Source of the DNA: Deltaproteobacteria bacterium
Lineage (GTDB): Bacteria > UBA10199 > SPLOWO2-01-44-7
Assembly (NCBI GenBank): GCA_030688705.1
Contig: JAUYJH010000068.1
Location: 1-9,509 of the forward strand
Length of the DNA stretch: 9,509 nucleotides
Direction of reading: 5' to 3'
Below, piece by piece: positions 5,944-9,509 of this stretch. Under the pieces are notes generated by a model. That model ran no database searches, had not been told where the DNA came from, and saw nothing but the letters and a program-made list of their open reading frames with translations. The position numbers were made by a program, and so were the translations under genes. Positions within the stretch are counted from its first letter, which is position 1. Each line of letters begins with the position of its first letter.

Positions 5944-7709
5944 GGCGTTCCTCCCATGGACCGAGGACCATGGACCGAGGACCATGGACCTAAACAACGA
6001 TTAATAAAATCCTCCAAACTCATTGCACCTAAATCACCTTCTGTTCTTCCTCTAACGGCAATTTTTTCTTCCTGCATCTCTTTGTCGCCGATCACCAGCA
6101 TATAAGGGATTTTTTTCAGCTGGGCTTCGCGAATTTTCAAACCCAGTTTTTCATTGCGCCCATCCATCTCGGCCCGGAAACCGGCCCGACGCAGACGGTC
6201 ACAAACTTTTTGAGCATATTCAGACTGGTTATCCGAGATGGTAAGCAAGACCGCTTGCACCGGAGCCAGCCAGACGGGGAAAGCCCCGGCATAATGCTCA
6301 ATCAAAATCCCGAAAAATCTTTCAAAAGAACCAAGCAACGCCCTGTGGACCATAAAAGGCCTGTGGGAATGCCCGTCCGCAGCCTGATACCCTATTTGGA
6401 ACCGTTCAGGCAAGTTAAAATCGAATTGGATGGTCGATAATTGCCAAAATCTTCCAAGAGCGTCTTTGATCTTTAAATCGATTTTTGGCCCGTAAAAAGC
6501 CCCCCCGCCTTCATCCATTTCATAAGGAATTTTATGGAGTTCCACGGCACCCTTCAAGGCCTTGGTCGCCTTTTCCCAGTCAGCGTCACGCCCCACCGCC
6601 TTTTCGGGCTTGGTGGCCACATAGGCCTTGAATTCGGTCAAACCAAAGGCCCTTAAGACTTTTAAGACCAACGCGAAGCAGTCGTTGATCTCTGTTTCGA
6701 CCTGTTCGGGGGTGCAAAAAATATGGGCATCGTCTTGGGTAAAACCGCGCACGCGGGTCAGCCCGTGCAAAACTCCGGAGCGCTCAAAACGATAAACGGT
6801 GCCGAATTCGGCCAGACGGACCGGAAGCTCACGGTAACTGCGGCGGCGCGAATGATAAATTTCGATATGAAACGGGCAGTTCATCGGCTTGATGTAATAG
6901 GTCTGCCCTTCCACCTCCATCGGCGCGTACATATTTTCCTTGAAAAATTCGAGGTGCCCGGAAGTTTCCCACAAAGCGGCACGCCCCAAATGAGGCGTAT
7001 TGACCCAGCCGTAACCGGCGGCCGTCAGTTCCTTTTGCAAAAAATGTTCGATGATTTGGCGCACGGTGGCCCCCTTGGGGAGCCACAAAATCAGACCGCC
7101 GCCGATGTCGGGGTTTATTTCAAACAGCTCGAGCTCCTGGCCCAGCTTGCGATGGTCTCTTTTTTCCGCTTCTTCAAGGCGTTTTAAATATGCGTCCAGA
7201 TCTTTTTTTGACGTGAAGGCCGTGCCATAGATTCTTTGCAGCATCGCATTTTTTTCGTCGCCGCGCCAGTAGGCCCCGGACACTTTTAAAAGCTTGAAAG
7301 CCTTGATGTCACCGGTTTTGGCGACATGCGGCCCTTTGCAAAGATCTGTGAATTTGCCGTGGGTGTAAAAAGTGACGGTCTCTCCCTCGATGCCGTTGAT
7401 GATTTCCAGTTTGTAATTTTCTCCCTGATCTTTGAAAAATTTTAGGGCCTCTTTTTTGCCGATCTCTTTGCTTTCAAAAGGGAGATTTTCTTTGACGATC
7501 TTGGCCATCTCGGCCTCGATTTTTTTCAAATCTTCCGGCGTAAAACCGGCGGGATAATCAAAATCGTAAAAAAAGCCGTCTTCAATAACCGGGCCGATGG
7601 TGATCTTGGCCGAAGGATAAAGACGCCGGACCGCATCGGCCATCACATGGGCGCAGGAATGACGCATTCGCTCCAGTGGCTCATCCTCATGACCAAGGCG
7701 ACATACCAT
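5940..7709 (-). CDS. thrS: Threonyl-tRNA synthetase lacking the TGS domain
   Basis: A 589-residue class II synthetase that charges tRNA-Thr and edits mischarged Ser. It starts only 16 residues before the editing domain, so the roughly 60-residue N-terminal TGS domain of E. coli ThrRS (642 residues) is missing. The editing site is intact: H17-x3-H21 (HSCAH) and C124-x3-H128 (CKGPH). The catalytic core carries zinc ligands C278 (MNCPFH), H329 (DDAH) and H455 (MVHRALLGS), and motif 2 RFERSGVLHGLTRVRGF. The anticodon-binding domain (about 480-572) ends at DFINRCL. Residues 574-585 come from a heptamer array. The start has TAAGGAG about 10 nt upstream. The stop overlaps the proposed infC start. 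The 44-codon ORF and hairpins upstream may regulate it. Confidence 0.96.
   Translation of the reverse strand: MVCRLGHEDEPLERMRHSCAHVMADAVRRLYPSAKITIGPVIEDGFFYDFDYPAGFTPEDLKKIEAEMAKIVKENLPFESKEIGKKEALKFFKDQGENYKLEIINGIEGETVTFYTHGKFTDLCKGPHVAKTGDIKAFKLLKVSGAYWRGDEKNAMLQRIYGTAFTSKKDLDAYLKRLEEAEKRDHRKLGQELELFEINPDIGGGLILWLPKGATVRQIIEHFLQKELTAAGYGWVNTPHLGRAALWETSGHLEFFKENMYAPMEVEGQTYYIKPMNCPFHIEIYHSRRRSYRELPVRLAEFGTVYRFERSGVLHGLTRVRGFTQDDAHIFCTPEQVETEINDCFALVLKVLRAFGLTEFKAYVATKPEKAVGRDADWEKATKALKGAVELHKIPYEMDEGGGAFYGPKIDLKIKDALGRFWQLSTIQFDFNLPERFQIGYQAADGHSHRPFMVHRALLGSFERFFGILIEHYAGAFPVWLAPVQAVLLTISDNQSEYAQKVCDRLRRAGFRAEMDGRNEKLGLKIREAQLKKIPYMLVIGDKEMQEEKIAVRGRTEGDLGAMSLEDFINRCLGPWSSVHGPRSMGGTP
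5950..5955 (-). promoter_or_regulatory. infC ribosome-binding site that decides an AUA start
   Basis: The minus strand reads GGGAGG followed by AACGCC (6 nt) and ATA. This is a near-ideal Shine-Dalgarno at ideal spacing for the AUA codon and for no conventional start codon. Rare start codons in infC are known to let IF3 repress its own translation. Confidence 0.65.
5958..5990. repeat. Heptanucleotide array at the thrS 3' end
   Basis: 4.7 tandem units alternating GGACCGA and GGACCAT (5958-5964, 5965-5971, 5972-5978, 5979-5985, then GGACC), so the higher-order period is 14 bp. It encodes the last part of ThrS (about 574-585) and ends just before the infC ribosome-binding site. It is the same family as the arrays in pheS and purH. 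Confidence 0.92.
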
Positions 7710-7738
7710 AAAATAATATCTCCTTACCGTTGGGGATT

Positions 7739-7768
7739 GTTAAGGGGAGAACGGAATCTCCCCTTAAC
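7739..7768 (-). promoter_or_regulatory. thrS leader hairpin B, possible ribosome-binding-site switch
   Basis: A perfect 12-bp stem: on the mRNA GUUAAGGGGAGA (7768-7757), a 6-nt loop UUCCGU, then UCUCCCCUUAAC (7750-7739). The 3' arm UCUCCCCUUA could alternatively pair with the thrS ribosome-binding region UAAGGAGA (7726-7719) over 8 bp with two bulged C, the two lying 12 nt apart. Forming hairpin B would then leave the site free, and breaking it would hide it. No U run follows, so it is not a terminator. Confidence 0.5.
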
Positions 7769-7772
7769 TTTA

Positions 7773-7800
7773 GCGCCCATCTGGCTTTGCCAGTGGGCGC
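7773..7800 (-). promoter_or_regulatory. thrS leader hairpin A
   Basis: GCGCCCA (7773-7779) pairs with TGGGCGC (7794-7800) and CTGGC (7781-7785) with GCCAG (7789-7793), with one bulged base and a 3-nt loop. This is a 12-bp stem about 65 nt upstream of the thrS start. No T run follows on the minus strand, so it is not a terminator. It may be a repeat-derived palindrome or part of a leader structure. Confidence 0.6.
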
Positions 7801-7897
7801 GAATAACCTGACGCATTTTTTCGATGGGATCGTTTTCATGACCAAGGCGACAAACCATAGGGAGGGGGGTATGACAAAATTCCCCTGAAATTTCAAG

Positions 7898-7927
7898 ATC
7901 ATATTTCAGGCACCTTGTGATTTTCTA
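7898..7927 (-). promoter_or_regulatory. Possible thrS operon promoter
   Basis: On the minus strand TAGAAA (7927-7922, overlapping the purH stop) stands 18 nt from TATGAT (7903-7898; 5 of 6 bases of the -10 consensus). Transcription would start near 7890 and give a leader of about 180 nt that contains the mini-ORF and both hairpins. The -35 element is mediocre (4 of 6). Read-through from purH is also possible. Confidence 0.35.
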
Positions 7928-9463
7928 GTGCCGAAAGTGCCGAGCGCCGGTGAAGACCATGGCCATATCATGACGGTCGGCCGCGGCGATCACCTCGGCA
8001 TCCTTGACCGAACCCCCCGGTTGGATGATGGCGGTGGCTTTTGTTTTGGCAATTTCTTCAATGTTGTCCGGAAAGGGGAAAAAGGCGTCGGAAGCGACGA
8101 CTCGTGCCGCGTTCCGGGTTGTGCGTTCTGCGTCACTCATTCTCATGGCGGCGATTTTTACGGCGTCGACACGGCTGGTTTGGCCGGCGCCGATACCCAG
8201 AACCCGGTCGTGTGACGCGAAAACAATGGCGTTTGATTTGACATATTTGACGATCTTCCAGGCAAACTCCATGGCCTTCATCTCTTCCGGAGTCGGTTTT
8301 CTTTTCGTTGCAACCCGCCACCCTGAAACAGATTCTTCGAGAAGGTCGGCATCCTGAATCAACCGGCCGCCGCCGGCGCTCCGGCAGATATTTTTCGGCG
8401 GTAAAACATCGCGGGAAATCAAAAGGCGCAGATTTTTTTTGGCCGATAAAATTTGAAGGGCCTCTTTGGAGAAACCGGGGGCCAAAATGACTTCCAAAAA
8501 TAGTTTCGCCACACTCTGTGCCGTTTCACCATCGACCGGTTTATTAAATCCGACAATCCCGCCGAAGGCCGATATCGGATCGCAATCGTAAGCCTTTTCG
8601 AAAGCCTCTTTCAGAGATTGATCCGACAACGCCACCCCGCACGGATTGGCATGTTTAACAATCACACACGCCAATTCTTGTTTTTGGTCCTTGGTCCCTG
8701 GTCCATAGTCCCTGGTCCACTCGTGGATCAACCCCCACGCCGCGTCAGCGTCGAGAATATTATTATAGGAGAGTTCTTTTCCTTGGATCGGTGGCTCCCA
8801 GAGGGGAACGTCCCCAGAGCCCAACTCGAAATAGGCTTTTTGGTGGGGGTTTTCGCCGTAACGTAATTGATGGACCGAAGACCGAAGACCGAAGACCGAG
8901 GCCCCGGAATTAAAGTATTCTGCGATCGCCGCATCATACTGCGACGTTCTTTCAAAAACTTTTGCGGCCAAGTTCTTGCGGAAGTCGATCGGGATGGCTT
9001 CGCTGGCGCGCGCAATGACAGAGAGCACTTCTTTATAATCGGCTGGATCACACACAACCAAAACATCTTCAAAATTTTTCGCCGCGGCGCGGAGCATCGT
9101 GGGTCCGCCGACGTCGATCATCTCAATCCCCGGCTGGGATTCAAAAGGATACAAATTGACCGCGACCAGATCGATAAACGGAATTTTTAGATCCCGCATC
9201 GCTTTTTGATCTTCTGCCTCATGGCGGCGGGCCAAAACACCCGCATGAATTTTAGGGTGCAATGTTTTGACGCGGCCCGAAAGAATTTCGGGAAAACCGG
9301 TGTAATGGGAAACATCTTCAACATCCAAACCGCATTGTTTTAAAAACTGCGCCGTTTTTCCGGTCGACAGAATTCTGTATTTCAGCGCGACAAGACCCCG
9401 GGTAAAATCTTCCAGCCCCGTTTTGTCATACACGCTGATCAGCGCGATTTTTTCGGAAGTCAT
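7925..9463 (-). CDS. purH: Bifunctional AICAR transformylase / IMP cyclohydrolase
   Basis: Catalyses the last two steps of de novo IMP synthesis: formylation of AICAR with 10-formyl-THF, then ring closure. The N-terminal MGS-like cyclohydrolase domain (about 1-185) shows ALISVYDKTGL, STGKTAQFL (33-41) and SGRVKTLHPKIHAG (62-75). The transformylase domain shows RYGENPHQKA (201-210), SYNNILDADAAW (232-243), VKHANPCGVA (269-278, with K270 and H271 as the catalytic pair), ISAFGGIV and QPGGSVKDAE (481-490). It is 512 residues long, against 529 in E. coli. Two segments are repeat-encoded: residues 189-199 in the interdomain linker and about 250-261 just before ACVIVKHANPCG. GAGGG about 10 nt before the ATG supports the start. 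It ends 215 bp before thrS and may not belong to the same transcription unit. Confidence 0.97.
   Translation of the reverse strand: MTSEKIALISVYDKTGLEDFTRGLVALKYRILSTGKTAQFLKQCGLDVEDVSHYTGFPEILSGRVKTLHPKIHAGVLARRHEAEDQKAMRDLKIPFIDLVAVNLYPFESQPGIEMIDVGGPTMLRAAAKNFEDVLVVCDPADYKEVLSVIARASEAIPIDFRKNLAAKVFERTSQYDAAIAEYFNSGASVFGLRSSVHQLRYGENPHQKAYFELGSGDVPLWEPPIQGKELSYNNILDADAAWGLIHEWTRDYGPGTKDQKQELACVIVKHANPCGVALSDQSLKEAFEKAYDCDPISAFGGIVGFNKPVDGETAQSVAKLFLEVILAPGFSKEALQILSAKKNLRLLISRDVLPPKNICRSAGGGRLIQDADLLEESVSGWRVATKRKPTPEEMKAMEFAWKIVKYVKSNAIVFASHDRVLGIGAGQTSRVDAVKIAAMRMSDAERTTRNAARVVASDAFFPFPDNIEEIAKTKATAIIQPGGSVKDAEVIAAADRHDMAMVFTGARHFRH
8684..8718. repeat. Heptanucleotide array inside purH (near the catalytic Lys-His)
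   Basis: Five tandem 7-bp units of the NTGGTCC type: TTGGTCC, TTGGTCC, CTGGTCC, ATAGTCC, CTGGTCC. It encodes PurH residues of about 250-261 (TRDYGPGTKDQ), an insertion just before ACVIVKHANPCG. Its total of 35 bp is close to 12 codons. The unit pattern matches the right half of the pheS element. Confidence 0.92.
8872..8899. repeat. Second heptanucleotide array inside purH (interdomain linker)
   Basis: Four units, GGACCGA followed by three perfect AGACCGA. It encodes about residues 189-199 (SVFGLRSSVHQ) between the cyclohydrolase and transformylase domains, just before RYGENPHQ. The first unit equals one unit of the thrS array, which links this variant to the GGACCAT family. Confidence 0.9.
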
Positions 9464-9509
9464 AGTGTAAGACCCTCTGAAAAACTTGGGCCGGGGTGAC
9501 TTTTGAGAA

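Larger units (their letters stand above)
7724..7858 (-). pseudogene. 44-codon ORF duplicating the start of thrS
   Basis: An ATG-to-TAA ORF of 44 codons just upstream of thrS. Its first 16 residues, MVCRLGHENDPIEKMR, closely match the ThrS start, MVCRLGHEDEPLERMR. The first 23 nt differ at one position. Over 48 nt there are 11 differences, all silent or conservative at protein level (D/N, E/D, L/I, R/K). After that the match fades, apart from a shared GCGCCCA. No ribosome-binding site precedes it; the upstream bases are C-rich. Its stop TAA is the first part of the thrS ribosome-binding site TAAGGAG. It could be a decayed second thrS start or a translated leader peptide. It has no threonine codons, so it is not a classical Thr attenuator. 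Confidence 0.7.

Noticed and set aside
7724..7858. Threonine attenuation peptide or T-box upstream of thrS
   Set aside because: The ORF has no threonine codons, no T-box consensus or specifier stem is visible, and no terminator hairpin with a U run precedes thrS.
7687..7902. 71-codon minus-strand ORF overlapping the thrS leader
   Set aside because: It is out of frame with the thrS-like mini-ORF, has no family resemblance and no ribosome-binding site, and crosses both leader hairpins. It looks like a chance ORF.
7884..7910. 8-bp inverted repeat CCTGAAAT/ATTTCAGG after purH as a terminator
   Set aside because: The stem is AT-rich, the loop is 11 nt and only four T occur shortly after it. It also overlaps the candidate -10 element of the thrS promoter. 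Too weak to call.
4245..8899. Heptamer arrays considered as a CRISPR array
   Set aside because: Units are 7 bp and directly tandem with no spacers, and no cas genes are present.

Overview
This window holds a conserved translation operon, read almost entirely from the minus strand, from what looks like a deltaproteobacterial-type genome (the broad group that includes Geobacter, myxobacteria and uncultured relatives). The placement rests on the gene order thrS-infC-rpmI-rplT-pheS-pheT-ihfA followed by a MerR-type regulator, which is typical of that group. The lineage is an inference. A protein tree of PheT, ThrS or PurH would settle it.

Layout in minus-strand transcription order: purH (9463-7925, purine synthesis); a 215-bp leader holding a candidate promoter, a 44-codon ORF that imitates the start of thrS, and two strong hairpins; thrS (7709-5940); infC, which appears to start at AUA and overlaps the thrS stop; rpmI; rplT; pheS; an 88-bp spacer filled by a palindromic repeat; pheT; ihfA with a possible promoter of its own; a MerR-family regulator; a small Rieske ferredoxin; and a 94-residue membrane-anchored or secreted hypothetical protein. 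At the left edge the 3' end of a tRNA (probably tRNA-Pro) lies on the plus strand, convergent with the operon.

The genes form a translation block: two aminoacyl-tRNA synthetases (Thr, Phe), initiation factor 3, two proteins of the 50S subunit (L35, L20) and the nucleoid protein IHF-alpha. Most junctions are tight (4-nt overlaps at thrS/infC, rplT/pheS and ihfA/merR; 7- and 14-nt gaps elsewhere), so translational coupling is likely. Both synthetases lack an accessory domain usually present in bacteria: ThrS has no N-terminal TGS domain, and PheT has no B2 (EMAP-II-like) tRNA-binding domain.

I see no new enzymatic or defence system. What is unusual is how many short repeats have entered these essential genes. 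At least four families occur in 9.5 kb: (1) a heptanucleotide family (GGACCAT/ATGGTCC and the variant AGACCGA/TCGGTCT) inside pheS, twice inside purH, and across the thrS/infC junction; (2) a perfect 24-bp inverted repeat inserted in frame in pheT; (3) a MITE-like palindrome between pheS and pheT; (4) a REP-like element that forms the last codons of rplT. The heptamer is open in all six reading frames and gives the same cyclic heptapeptide in every frame, which may explain why it survives in essential genes. The other notable region is the thrS leader, with its thrS-like mini-ORF and a hairpin whose 3' arm could alternatively pair with the thrS ribosome-binding site.
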